Origin: Chitinophagaceae bacterium | Lineage (GTDB): Bacteria > Bacteroidota > Bacteroidia > Chitinophagales > Chitinophagaceae | DNA length: 17,953 nucleotides | Assembly: GCA_947463105.1 (NCBI GenBank) | Contig: CANHSD010000028.1 | Location: forward strand, 1-17,953 | Direction of reading: 5' to 3' | Part shown: positions 6,652 to 14,468 of the stretch, one piece after another | Layout: every line of letters starts with the position of its first letter | Position numbering within the stretch: position 1 is the first letter of the stretch | Translations under genes and position numbers: made by a program | Notes under the pieces: model-generated | The model's database searches: none | Told to the model about the DNA's origin: nothing | The model's input: the letters and a program-made list of their open reading frames with translations, nothing else

Positions 6652-8346
6652 ATGAGGTTTTTCCTGTTATATTATGTTTTTTTGATAGGTGTTGCTGTCA
6701 GTGCCGTTGCCCAGCCACCCGGCGGCTTGAATTATTTTTCCTACCCCTTGTCCATCAAACCCAAGCTCAACGCCAATTTCGGGGAAATGCGGAACAACCA
6801 TTTTCACATGGGGCTTGACCTTTCAACAGAGGGAAGGGAGAACCTGCCCATTCTGGCTCCGGCAGATGGGTATCTCGCCCGCATCAAGATTGAGACAGGC
6901 GGATTTGGCCGGGCCTTGTATGTGAATCATCCGAATGGAACTACCACACTCTACGCCCACATGAACAGGTTCATCCCGGCTGCAGAACAATTCCTCCGGG
7001 CAAAACAATATGAACAACAAACCTGGAAGATTGATGTAAACCTTCCGGCTGATCTTATCCCGCTGAAAAAGGGGCAGTTGATCGGTTACAGCGGAAATAC
7101 AGGGGCATCCCAGGGGCCTCATGTCCATTTTGAGATCAGGGATACCAAAACCGAAAACTGCCTTAATCCATTGCTATACAGGTTTCCTTTGCATGATGTT
7201 ACCCCCCCGGATGTGTACAAGCTTGTTTTTTATGACAGGGATAAAAGTATTTTTGAGCAATCACCGATTGCCTTTCCTCTTGTCAGAGTGGGAAATGAAT
7301 TCAGGCCACTGGGTTTAGTGGAACTGCCATTTGATAGGGCCTTCATGGCCATTCAGGCCACAGACCGGATGACCGGTATCCCCAATCCCAATGGGTTTTT
7401 CAGTGCATCCTTGTTCAAAGACGACGGATTGATTACAAGCTTTGAGATGGACAATATCGGGTATGATAAAACAAGGTATCTCAACGGCCATATCGATTAC
7501 CCAACCAGGGTCAAAGGTGGTGGCTATTACCAGATGTTGTTTCCCCCCAAAGGCTATGCCGTTGACATGTACAAACCCAGCGATGCTGGTGCAGACCATA
7601 TCCGGGTGTCTTCAGTCCCCGAATCCTACAGCATCAAGGTGACGGATGCCTACGGGAACAGCTCCTATGTGGAATTCAGGGTCAGCAGAAAAGCCGGTGA
7701 ACGACAAGCCAATGTTTTTTCAGGAGAACAGATGGAGCCCAACGCACTCAATGTATATGAAGATGAAAACATCCAATTCGTTTTCAAAGAAGATGCTTTT
7801 TACGATGCCTTCCATTTTTCTGTACAATCATTTTATGCCAACAGTATGGAGGAGCTCTCTTCTGTTTACCAGTCACTCCCCGCCGATATCCCAGTTCAAT
7901 CGTATTTTACTGCCCGCCTCAAACCCAATCGGAACAACCTGTTGGTGAACAAGGACAGGGTCGTCATGAAAAGGACCTACAAGGCAAAAACAGAAACCAA
8001 AAAGGCTGTTGAAGAGAAAGGCTGGTACGCGGCCCAGTTCCGTGATTTTGGCTTTTTCCAATTGCTGGAAGACCTTCAGCCACCAAGCCTGTCCTCATCC
8101 CTCCAGTCAGGAGCAACTGTTCGGGCAGGGTCAAGGATTGTTTTTGACGCAGCAGACAACAACAAAGTCATCAAGGAATTCAAGTGCAGTGTTGATGGAC
8201 AATGGCTCATGTTCCAGCCTTCCGGCAGCCGTTTTGTATACACCGTTGATGAACATTTTCCTTTGGGTGAACATAAGCTTTCAGTTGTTGTTTACGATGA
8301 AGCCGGAAACAATACAACCCGGGAATACATCATCAAACGCAACTAA
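6652..8346 (+). CDS. Secreted M23 family metallopeptidase with C-terminal Ig-like region
   Basis: This 564-residue protein has an N-terminal signal peptide (MRFFLLYYVFLIGVAVSAVA, cleavage likely near 20/21) and an M23/LytM zinc peptidase domain (about 35-180). The zinc and catalytic residues are present: H52 and D56 in HMGLD, H103 in TLYAHM, and the HVH motif at H157-H159 in GPHVHFEIRD. Such enzymes cut peptide cross-links in peptidoglycan or other proteins; here it would act in the periplasm or at the cell surface. After the peptidase comes a long extension (about 180-470) that I cannot assign, then a beta-rich C-terminal segment (about 475-564, PPSLSSSLQSGATVRAG to the end) resembling an Ig-like or FN3-like fold. 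Catalytic residues suggest an active enzyme. The bcp gene follows 9 bases downstream and is probably co-transcribed. Confidence 0.9.
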   Translation: MRFFLLYYVFLIGVAVSAVAQPPGGLNYFSYPLSIKPKLNANFGEMRNNHFHMGLDLSTEGRENLPILAPADGYLARIKIETGGFGRALYVNHPNGTTTLYAHMNRFIPAAEQFLRAKQYEQQTWKIDVNLPADLIPLKKGQLIGYSGNTGASQGPHVHFEIRDTKTENCLNPLLYRFPLHDVTPPDVYKLVFYDRDKSIFEQSPIAFPLVRVGNEFRPLGLVELPFDRAFMAIQATDRMTGIPNPNGFFSASLFKDDGLITSFEMDNIGYDKTRYLNGHIDYPTRVKGGGYYQMLFPPKGYAVDMYKPSDAGADHIRVSSVPESYSIKVTDAYGNSSYVEFRVSRKAGERQANVFSGEQMEPNALNVYEDENIQFVFKEDAFYDAFHFSVQSFYANSMEELSSVYQSLPADIPVQSYFTARLKPNRNNLLVNKDRVVMKRTYKAKTETKKAVEEKGWYAAQFRDFGFFQLLEDLQPPSLSSSLQSGATVRAGSRIVFDAADNNKVIKEFKCSVDGQWLMFQPSGSRFVYTVDEHFPLGEHKLSVVVYDEAGNNTTREYIIKRN

Positions 8347-8355
8347 ACCAGCAGT

Positions 8356-8820
8356 ATGGCACTTATCGAAGGCAAAAAAGCACCTGCTTTCTCAGCAGTA
8401 GATCAAGACGGACAGAAAATCAAGCTCGCAGATTTCAAAGGCAAAAAGCTTGCCCTCTATTTTTACCCCAAGGATGCTACCAGTACCTGTACCGTACAGG
8501 CCTGCAATCTCAGGGATGGTTTCAAGGAACTCAGCAAGAAAGGAATCGAAGTGGTGGGGGTGAGTCCGGATGACGAGAAATCACACCTCAAGTTCATTGC
8601 GAAACAGGCCCTGCCTTTTCGCCTTATTGCAGACACCGATAAAGCCCTTTGCGAGAAATTTGGGGTTTGGGCAGAGAAATCCATGTATGGCAAAAAATAC
8701 ATGGGCGTATTGCGCACCACTTTTCTGATTGATGAGAACGGGATCTTGGTCAAGATCCTTAACAAGCCGAAGGTAAAAGAGCATTCCCAAGAGATAGCGA
8801 CGGAATTTGGATTAGGATAA
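8356..8820 (+). CDS. bcp: Thioredoxin-dependent thiol peroxidase (peroxiredoxin, BCP type)
   Basis: This 154-residue cytoplasmic peroxiredoxin reduces hydrogen peroxide and organic hydroperoxides using thioredoxin. The P-x-x-x-T-x-x-C active site is present as P38-T42-C45 in YPKDATSTCTVQACNLRD. C45 is the peroxidatic cysteine and C50, five residues on, is the resolving cysteine expected for atypical 2-Cys BCP enzymes. The usual TPGC is TSTC here, which keeps the essential T and C. Other family blocks are EVVGVSPDDEKSHLKF and the RTTFLIDENG strand. Length is normal for the family. It begins 9 bases after the M23 gene, and its last 9 bases overlap the end of birA on the opposite strand. Confidence 0.94.
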   Translation: MALIEGKKAPAFSAVDQDGQKIKLADFKGKKLALYFYPKDATSTCTVQACNLRDGFKELSKKGIEVVGVSPDDEKSHLKFIAKQALPFRLIADTDKALCEKFGVWAEKSMYGKKYMGVLRTTFLIDENGILVKILNKPKVKEHSQEIATEFGLG

Positions 8821-9546
8821 CCAGGTGATTTCTCCGAAAGGAATCCTTTCTTCCACTCCATGCATGATCAGCAGGTGTCCATCTTTGTCTACTCCGTTGA
8901 CTTTTGCCTGGAAAAGGATGTTGTCTCTTTTGAAAGGCACCACTTCATCTTTTTTGAAAAGTTGCTTGTTGTAGGCGGATAACAGCTGGTCGAATGGCTT
9001 GTTTTTGAGCATGGAGAACCGGTTCTCAAGATGAAGACAAAGTTCTTTGGCAAGGATGATTGGATCAAATGCCTTACCGGTGATTTGTTTGAGTGAGACT
9101 GGCTTCCCTTCCATTTCATCAAAAGCAGTCTGGTTGATGTTAATGCCCATTCCGATTATGGCCTTGTCCCATCGGTCTGCTTTGACCATGTTTTCAATCA
9201 GGATGCCTCCTGCCTTTCTGTCACACCAGTAGAGATCATTTGGCCATTTGATCTTGGTTTCATCTCCGGCATAACCAGAAAAAAAATCAAAACAGGCCAA
9301 AGCGACTGCAACAGAAAGTTGAAACTGGTTGTTGAGCTGAAGGCCTGAGCAGTCTTTGACAACAGAGAGGATGATGTTTTCTCCCGGCTTGCTGCTCCAG
9401 GTTTTGGCCCTTTGCCCCTTGCCTTGGAATTGGTCAAGGGCAAAATAAGCCGTACCGTCAGAAGTTTGCCCCATACGGGCCTCATTCATGGCATGGTTAT
9501 TGGTACTATCAGTCTTGGGCAATATGTTAAATGGTTCGCCGGTCAT
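8812..9546 (-). CDS. birA: Biotin--[acetyl-CoA-carboxylase] ligase, without DNA-binding domain
   Basis: This 244-residue enzyme activates biotin to biotinyl-5'-AMP and transfers it to the carrier lysine of biotin-dependent carboxylases. Motifs seen: TDSTNNHAMNEA (12-23), the biotinyl-AMP-binding loop QGKGQRAKTW (41-50, the GRGRxGR equivalent), KWPNDLYW (100-107) and KAGGILIE (111-118) with the conserved lysine K111. A small C-terminal SH3-like domain ends the protein. It lacks the N-terminal winged helix of the Escherichia coli repressor, so it should be a ligase only. ATG at 9546 is chosen over a TTG at 9558; GGAG lies about 8 bases before this ATG, one of the few Shine-Dalgarno-like sequences in the window. 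It diverges from rsfS and overlaps bcp at its 3' end by 9 bases. Confidence 0.93.
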   Translation of the reverse strand: MTGEPFNILPKTDSTNNHAMNEARMGQTSDGTAYFALDQFQGKGQRAKTWSSKPGENIILSVVKDCSGLQLNNQFQLSVAVALACFDFFSGYAGDETKIKWPNDLYWCDRKAGGILIENMVKADRWDKAIIGMGININQTAFDEMEGKPVSLKQITGKAFDPIILAKELCLHLENRFSMLKNKPFDQLLSAYNKQLFKKDEVVPFKRDNILFQAKVNGVDKDGHLLIMHGVEERIPFGEITWLS

Positions 9547-9577
9547 GTTGCTCTCCAAAAGGGATGGAAATAATCCT

Positions 9578-9594
9578 TATTTTTGGGCAAGTTA
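9578..9594. promoter_or_regulatory. Back-to-back -7 elements between birA and rsfS
   Basis: On the plus strand TATTTTTG (9578-9585) matches TAnnTTTG exactly, 35 bases before the proposed rsfS start. On the minus strand TAACTTGC (9594 to 9587) is one T short of the same consensus and lies about 40 bases before the birA ATG. Both sit in the 74-base divergent gap. No clear -33 elements are seen. Activity is inferred. Confidence 0.4.
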
Positions 9595-9620
9595 CTTAAG
9601 GAACAATTAAAATAAATTCA

Positions 9621-10088
9621 TTGACATCAATATCCGCGTCAGCAGCACCACGCAAAAGAGTTACAAGGCTAACCAGAAGCAGCAAGATCATGAAAGTGAT
9701 CATCAATGCAATCCACGATAAAAAAGGGGAACATGTGGTTTCCCTGGACCTCAGAAAGATTACAGAAGCGGTTTCAGATTTTTTTATTGTTTGTGAAGCA
9801 TCCTCCACCGTTCAGGTGAGGGCCATCGCTGATTGGGTAGAGGCAGAGGTCAAATCGGAGTGCGATGAAAGGCCATATAAGCATGAAGGACACAGTGCTG
9901 GCCAGTGGGTACTGATTGATTATGTGAACGTAGTTGTTCATGTTTTCCTGGCCGAAACAAGAAAGTTCTATAAGTTAGAGGAAATGTGGAGTGATGGAGT
10001 AGCCGAAGAAGAGGCGGATCTTATCACTGAAGCGCCTGCAAAGGCCACAAAGGCAGCAAAAACAACCAGAAAGACAACAAAGAAATAA
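9621..10088 (+). CDS. rsfS: Ribosomal silencing factor RsfS
   Basis: RsfS binds ribosomal protein uL14 on the 50S subunit and blocks subunit joining, lowering translation when nutrients are scarce. The core (about residues 24-125 from the TTG start) shows INAIHDKKGEHVVSLDLRKI, the SDFFIVCEAS strand, HEGHSAGQWVLIDY and VVVHVFLAETRKFYKLEEMW, the usual family signature. The start is uncertain. TTG at 9621 adds a basic 23-residue segment, RKRVTRLTRSSKI, that I believe Bacteroidota homologues also have; the first ATG is at 9690 and would begin right at the domain (MKVIINAIHDKK). The C-terminus carries an extra Ala/Lys/Thr-rich tail (about 138-155, KATKAAKTTRKTTKK), longer than in the compact family members of 105-120 residues. 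It is first in an operon with ftsH, 9 bases downstream. Confidence 0.9.
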   Translation: MTSISASAAPRKRVTRLTRSSKIMKVIINAIHDKKGEHVVSLDLRKITEAVSDFFIVCEASSTVQVRAIADWVEAEVKSECDERPYKHEGHSAGQWVLIDYVNVVVHVFLAETRKFYKLEEMWSDGVAEEEADLITEAPAKATKAAKTTRKTTKK

Positions 10089-10097
10089 ACTGCTCAT

Positions 10098-12215
10098 ATG
10101 AACCAGGAAGACAACAGCAGCGAAAAGCGTTCCAATCCTTTCAGTGCTTTCAAACGGAAAAAGGCATCTGGAGGGAATGGTCCATCTTCAAAAGTACCTA
10201 AATTCAGTTTTTACTGGATATACGTGATAGCCGCGGTCATGTTGATCGGATATCAGGTCATGAGGGGTGTTAACCCCGATGCCCGCAACATTACAGAGTT
10301 GGAGTTCAAGCAGAAAATGCTTGTGCACAATGATGTACAGAAGCTGGAGCCTGTTAAGAACAAAGGCGTTATCAGGGTATTCATCAAAAAAGACAGTCTT
10401 GCTAAGCCCGCTTATCAGGAATTGTTGGGCGATAAGTTGAAATATGCCCAGGCGTCAAAAGGGCCTCATTTTCAGTTCAGCTACTCAAAGGTGGATGACT
10501 ACCAGGAGAACCTGGACAACTATTTTACAGCCAATCCCCAGGTGGATCCGGTGCCTGTTGATCCTGTGAGCGATCCTGAATTTTTTGGACCATTGCTCAA
10601 TGTACTTTTCCCCTTGCTGATGTTTGGACTGCTTTTCGTGTTGATGATGCGGAAGATGGGTGGTGGCGCTGGCGGCGGCGGTGCTGGCGGCGGTGGAATT
10701 TTCAATATTGGGAAATCAAAAGCACAACTGTTTGACAAGGGTACCAAGGTCAATATCACTTTCCAGGATGTTGCAGGCCTCGATGAGGCCAAGCAGGAAG
10801 TGATGGAAATTGTTGATTTCCTGAAACATCCCAAAAAATATACCGCCCTCGGTGGAAAAATTCCCAAAGGAGCCTTGCTTGTGGGCCCTCCGGGTACTGG
10901 TAAAACGCTGTTGGCTAAGGCCATGGCCGGAGAGGCACAAGTGCCATTTTTCTCCATGTCTGGCTCTGATTTTGTGGAGATGTTTGTGGGTGTGGGCGCC
11001 AGCAGGGTGCGAGACCTCTTCAAACAGGCCAGAGAAAAAGCCCCTTGTATTATTTTCATTGATGAAATAGATGCCATCGGACGTGCCCGTGGAAAGAACA
11101 TGATGATGAGCAATGATGAGCGTGAAAATACACTCAACCAGTTGCTGGTGGAAATGGATGGTTTTGGCGGGGACAGTGGTATCATCATTCTTGCCGCAAC
11201 CAATCGTCCTGATGTGCTTGACAGTGCATTGTTGAGGCCAGGCAGGTTTGATCGGCAGATCAGCATTGACAAGCCTGATGTCAAAGGGCGTGAAACCATT
11301 TTCCTTGTTCACCTCAAGCCCATCAAACATTCAGAAAAACTGGATATCCATAAGCTGGCAGAGCAGACCCCTGGTTTTGCTGGGGCAGACATTGCGAATG
11401 TCTGCAACGAAGCAGCCCTTATTGCTGCAAGGAAAGGCAAGGAGCAGGTAGACATGGATGATTTCCAGGATGCCATTGACAGGGTGATTGGTGGTTTGGA
11501 AAAAAAGAACAAGATCATCCTTCCTGAAGAAAAGAAAATCATTGCCTATCATGAAGCAGGACATGCCGTATGCGGATGGTTCCTCGAGCATGCCTATCCT
11601 TTGTTGAAAGTGACCATTGTTCCCCGAGGCGTAGCAGCATTGGGTTACGCACAATACACGCCAAAAGAACAGTATCTCTACAATACAGAGCAACTGACTG
11701 ATCAGATGTGCATGACCTTGGGTGGTAGGGCCAGCGAACAGATCTTCTTCGGAAAGATCTCAACAGGTGCTCAAAATGATCTGCAGCAGGTAACCAAAAT
11801 GTCATATGCAATGGTTACCGTCTATGGCATGAGCGAGAAGGTAGGCAATGTCAGTTTTTACGATCCCGCACAGGAAAGCACCTTTACCAAACCATACAGC
11901 GAGGAAACAGGAAAAATTATTGACAGTGAGGTGAGGGTATTGGTAGACCAGGCGTACAAGCGCACCATTGAGTTGCTGACCGAAAAGAAGGCGGAGGTTG
12001 AAAAGATTGCCCTGGCCTTGTTGGATCGTGAAGTGCTTCACCAGCAAGACGTGGAAGACTTGATAGGCAAGCGTCCATACGAGGAGAAAAAAATATTTGC
12101 AACAGAGACTGAACCAGTGGTAGAAGAGCAGCCTGCTGCGGCGGTAACCGAATCAGCAGCGCCCGAGGTTGATGCCACTGAAAAGGGATCAGAAGGAGAA
12201 CAAAACCCTTCATAG
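10098..12215 (+). CDS. ftsH: ATP-dependent zinc metalloprotease FtsH
   Basis: FtsH is a hexameric membrane AAA+ protease that extracts and degrades membrane and regulatory proteins. The 705-residue protein has a basic cytoplasmic N-terminus (1-36), TM1 (about 37-56), a periplasmic domain (57-162), TM2 (about 163-184) and a pure Gly/Ala linker (188-200). The AAA+ module follows: Walker A GPPGTGKT at 263-270, pore loop FVG at 296-298, Walker B IIFIDEID at 318-325 and the arginine-rich LLRPGRFDR block. The M41 peptidase has HEAGH at 485-489, with third zinc ligand D561 in STGAQNDLQQ. The last 35 residues are an acidic low-complexity tail. All catalytic residues are intact. It lies between rsfS and a LUD gene that starts 2 bases after its stop. 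Confidence 0.97.
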   Translation: MNQEDNSSEKRSNPFSAFKRKKASGGNGPSSKVPKFSFYWIYVIAAVMLIGYQVMRGVNPDARNITELEFKQKMLVHNDVQKLEPVKNKGVIRVFIKKDSLAKPAYQELLGDKLKYAQASKGPHFQFSYSKVDDYQENLDNYFTANPQVDPVPVDPVSDPEFFGPLLNVLFPLLMFGLLFVLMMRKMGGGAGGGGAGGGGIFNIGKSKAQLFDKGTKVNITFQDVAGLDEAKQEVMEIVDFLKHPKKYTALGGKIPKGALLVGPPGTGKTLLAKAMAGEAQVPFFSMSGSDFVEMFVGVGASRVRDLFKQAREKAPCIIFIDEIDAIGRARGKNMMMSNDERENTLNQLLVEMDGFGGDSGIIILAATNRPDVLDSALLRPGRFDRQISIDKPDVKGRETIFLVHLKPIKHSEKLDIHKLAEQTPGFAGADIANVCNEAALIAARKGKEQVDMDDFQDAIDRVIGGLEKKNKIILPEEKKIIAYHEAGHAVCGWFLEHAYPLLKVTIVPRGVAALGYAQYTPKEQYLYNTEQLTDQMCMTLGGRASEQIFFGKISTGAQNDLQQVTKMSYAMVTVYGMSEKVGNVSFYDPAQESTFTKPYSEETGKIIDSEVRVLVDQAYKRTIELLTEKKAEVEKIALALLDREVLHQQDVEDLIGKRPYEEKKIFATETEPVVEEQPAAAVTESAAPEVDATEKGSEGEQNPS

Positions 12216-12217
12216 GC

Positions 12218-12853
12218 ATGGAGGCATCTACTGGAAAAGAAGGCATACTGAAGAATATCCGAAAAGCGCTGACACAAGCAGTGGATCAGCCTTTTCCGGG
12301 AATAGAAAAAATCAATTTTGCTTTTGAAAAACCAGAAGACGATCTTTCAGTATTGTTTGCTGAAAGATTCAGTTCACTGCTTGGTAAATTCTCTTTTTGT
12401 GCTAACGAGGAAGATCTTGTCAACCAAATCAGACAGCTCGTCATAGACCGAGGATGGACTGAGGTTCATTGTGCGGATGAGAACATCAAAGGAGCCTTGT
12501 CATCGTTTGGTTTTCCTGCATTTTCTGAAAAGCCGCTCGGTGATGTCGATGTTTCTATCACCAAATGTGAGGTACTGGTGGCGCGCACAGGGTCAATGGT
12601 GCTCAGCAGCACTGAGTCTTCAGGAAGGCTAACCAGTGTATACGCACCCATTCATATCTGCATTGCAAAGGCCAGTCAGCTTGTGTACGATATCAAGGAT
12701 GCACTTGAGTTCATGCAAAAAAAGTACGGCAATCAGCTGCCTTCCATGATTTCTTTTGCCACGGGCCCTAGCCGAACGGCTGATATCGAAAAAACCCTTG
12801 TTGTGGGTGTTCATGGCCCCAAGGAAGTATTTTGCTTTCTCCTTGATAAATAG
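12218..12853 (+). CDS. LUD domain protein (LutC/YkgG-like)
   Basis: This 211-residue protein matches the LUD fold of LutC, a subunit of the LutABC lactate oxidation complex. The diagnostic block is near the C-terminus: TGPSRTADIEKT (182-193) followed by LVVGVHGPKEV, preceded by the central CEVLVARTGSMVLSSTESSGR segment (117-137). LutA and LutB are not next to it; instead it starts 2 bases after the ftsH stop, so translation is probably coupled to ftsH. A role in lactate use is therefore uncertain. I know of similar stand-alone LUD proteins in Bacteroidota but not of a proven function. No membrane segment or signal peptide is visible. The next gene appears to have its own promoter. Confidence 0.85.
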   Translation: MEASTGKEGILKNIRKALTQAVDQPFPGIEKINFAFEKPEDDLSVLFAERFSSLLGKFSFCANEEDLVNQIRQLVIDRGWTEVHCADENIKGALSSFGFPAFSEKPLGDVDVSITKCEVLVARTGSMVLSSTESSGRLTSVYAPIHICIAKASQLVYDIKDALEFMQKKYGNQLPSMISFATGPSRTADIEKTLVVGVHGPKEVFCFLLDK

Positions 12854-12880
12854 CGGTTTAACACAATTCCCAATAAGCAG

Positions 12881-12888
12881 TATCTTTG
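12881..12888 (+). promoter_or_regulatory. -7 box TATCTTTG of the lpxH operon
   Basis: TATCTTTG matches TAnnTTTG exactly. It is followed by AGC and then the ATG at 12892, only three bases on. The start point expected from this element falls at or just past the ATG, so the lpxH transcript would be leaderless, or a longer transcript from the ftsH operon would supply the leader. No clear -33 element is seen. Confidence 0.55.
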
Positions 12889-12891
12889 AGC

Positions 12892-13644
12892 ATGCAAATT
12901 CCTGCAGGTAAAAAGGTTTATTTCCTTTCTGATTTTCATCTCGGTGTCCCAGACCATGCGTCCAGCCTTGTCAGGGAGAAAAAAATTGTTGCGTTTCTTG
13001 ACCGGGCCAAAGCCGATGCTGCAATAATTTTTATCGTCGGGGACCTGTTTGATTTTTGGTTCGAGTACCGAAAAGTAGTGCCAAAAGGCTTTGTACGGAT
13101 CTTGGGGAAGTTGGCTGAATTGACAGATTCCGGCATACCCGTTCATTTTTTTGTAGGGAACCATGACATGTGGATGTCTGGCTATTTTGAAAAGGAATTG
13201 AATATTCCAGTTTACCATGAATCCAGGATGTTTGAATTCAACGGAAAAAAATTGTTGGTAGGGCATGGGGATGGACTGGGCCCCGGTGATCATGGGTACA
13301 AGACCATCAAAAAAGTTTTCAGGAATCCATTGTCAAAATTTCTTTTTGGTTTGATTCCTCCTTTTTTTGGCATTTCATTGGCCGAGTATTTCAGCAAGAG
13401 CAGCAGGGCCTCCACTGGGGAAAGTGATGAAAAATTCCTGGGAGAGGATAATGAGTGGCTGATCATATATTGCAGAGAAAAGCTCAAGGAGCAAGCGTAT
13501 GATTATTTCGTTTTTGGACATCGGCATCTTCCTATCGATTTCCAGCTGAATGAAAAAAGCCGTTACATCAACCTCGGGGATTGGATAAAATATGATTCCT
13601 ATGCAATCTTTGATGGGACAGCATTACAACTGAAATTCAATTGA
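12892..13644 (+). CDS. lpxH: UDP-2,3-diacylglucosamine diphosphatase
   Basis: LpxH cleaves the pyrophosphate of UDP-2,3-diacylglucosamine to give lipid X, the fourth step of lipid A synthesis, at the inner face of the cytoplasmic membrane. The 250-residue protein carries the full calcineurin-like metallophosphoesterase set: D14 and H16 in SDFHLG, D51 and D54 in GDLFDFWFEY, N90 and H91 in GNHDMW, H125 in GHGDG, and H210 and H212 in FGHRH. The FDFWFEY segment after the GDLFD block is typical of the LpxH group and argues against a generic phosphoesterase. ATG at 12892 is preferred over the TTG two codons upstream, which lies inside the -7 box. The next gene starts one base after the stop. Confidence 0.92.
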   Translation: MQIPAGKKVYFLSDFHLGVPDHASSLVREKKIVAFLDRAKADAAIIFIVGDLFDFWFEYRKVVPKGFVRILGKLAELTDSGIPVHFFVGNHDMWMSGYFEKELNIPVYHESRMFEFNGKKLLVGHGDGLGPGDHGYKTIKKVFRNPLSKFLFGLIPPFFGISLAEYFSKSSRASTGESDEKFLGEDNEWLIIYCREKLKEQAYDYFVFGHRHLPIDFQLNEKSRYINLGDWIKYDSYAIFDGTALQLKFN

Positions 13645-13645
13645 C

Positions 13646-14461
13646 ATGAGAATCCTGGTTTTCATTGCAATAGTTCTTGGTTGTTTGATCAACACCGGAA
13701 AGGCGCAGCAGGTCATTGTGACGCAACGCCCCAAATCAATCAAAGGCGATTTTTCTTATTGTATGCCAGATCAACTGGGCAATGTATTTGCCCTGAGCAG
13801 TTCAGGACAACTCAAGAAATACAATCCCAATCTTGACTCTATGGGTGTATTCAATGAGGTAAGGCGGTATGGAAAACTCTACAGCATTTCAGCAGACAAC
13901 TCATTGAGAAGCCTGCTTTATTTCAAGGAATACAGGATTATTCTTGTACTGGACAGGCTGATGCAGGTGGTCAATAAAATTGATATCCGAAAGGCAAATA
14001 TCTTTCAGGCCCAGGCCGTCGCACAGGGCTATGACAATACCATTTGGGTATTTGATGAGCAGGAAAGCCGGTTGAAAAAATTGGATCTGAATGGGAAGCT
14101 ATTGTTTGAAACATCCGACCTCAGGCTGGTGTTCAATGAAACCTTGACGCCCTCCACCATTTTTGATGCTGCAGGATTCGTGTACTTGTATGATGCCGAG
14201 AAAGGCTTGTATATATTTGATTATTACGGAGCTTTGAAGAACCGCATCGCACTGATTGGCTGGACATCAGTTCAGGCCCTTGGTAAAAAAATTATCGGAT
14301 TGAAAAACGGAAATATCATGGTATATAGCCCTGGCGACATCGACATAAAAGAAATGCAGTTGCCGGCCCCCATTTCCATGTCCCACCAGATCAGGTTTAC
14401 ATTGAATGCCATCTATGTGCGCGATAGCATGGGCATTACCCAATACGAATGGAATAAATAA
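13646..14461 (+). CDS. Secreted protein of unknown function, beta-propeller-like
   Basis: I do not recognise a named family. The 271-residue protein starts with a probable signal peptide (MRILVFIAIVLGCLINTGKA, cleavage near 20/21). The rest is beta-rich and repeats a loose pattern of D-x-x-G-x-(V/I)-(F/Y) followed by a strand, a turn with aspartate or glycine, and a second strand. Instances: DQLGNVFALSSSGQLKKYN (42-60), GYDNTIWVFDEQESRLKKLD, DLNGKLLFETSD, DAAGFVYLYDAEKGLYIFD. Such blades resemble NHL- or PQQ-type propellers, but the length allows only four to six, so the fold is inferred. It is fused into an operon, one base after lpxH and 7 bases before mscS, which suggests an envelope role. 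No catalytic motif is visible. Confidence 0.75.
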   Translation: MRILVFIAIVLGCLINTGKAQQVIVTQRPKSIKGDFSYCMPDQLGNVFALSSSGQLKKYNPNLDSMGVFNEVRRYGKLYSISADNSLRSLLYFKEYRIILVLDRLMQVVNKIDIRKANIFQAQAVAQGYDNTIWVFDEQESRLKKLDLNGKLLFETSDLRLVFNETLTPSTIFDAAGFVYLYDAEKGLYIFDYYGALKNRIALIGWTSVQALGKKIIGLKNGNIMVYSPGDIDIKEMQLPAPISMSHQIRFTLNAIYVRDSMGITQYEWNK

Positions 14462-14468
14462 TTTAAAC

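Noticed and set aside
10520..11299. Long minus-strand open frame (259 codons) inside ftsH
   Set aside because: Its proline-rich and low-complexity composition mirrors the Gly-rich linker and codon bias of ftsH; no domain or promoter supports it.
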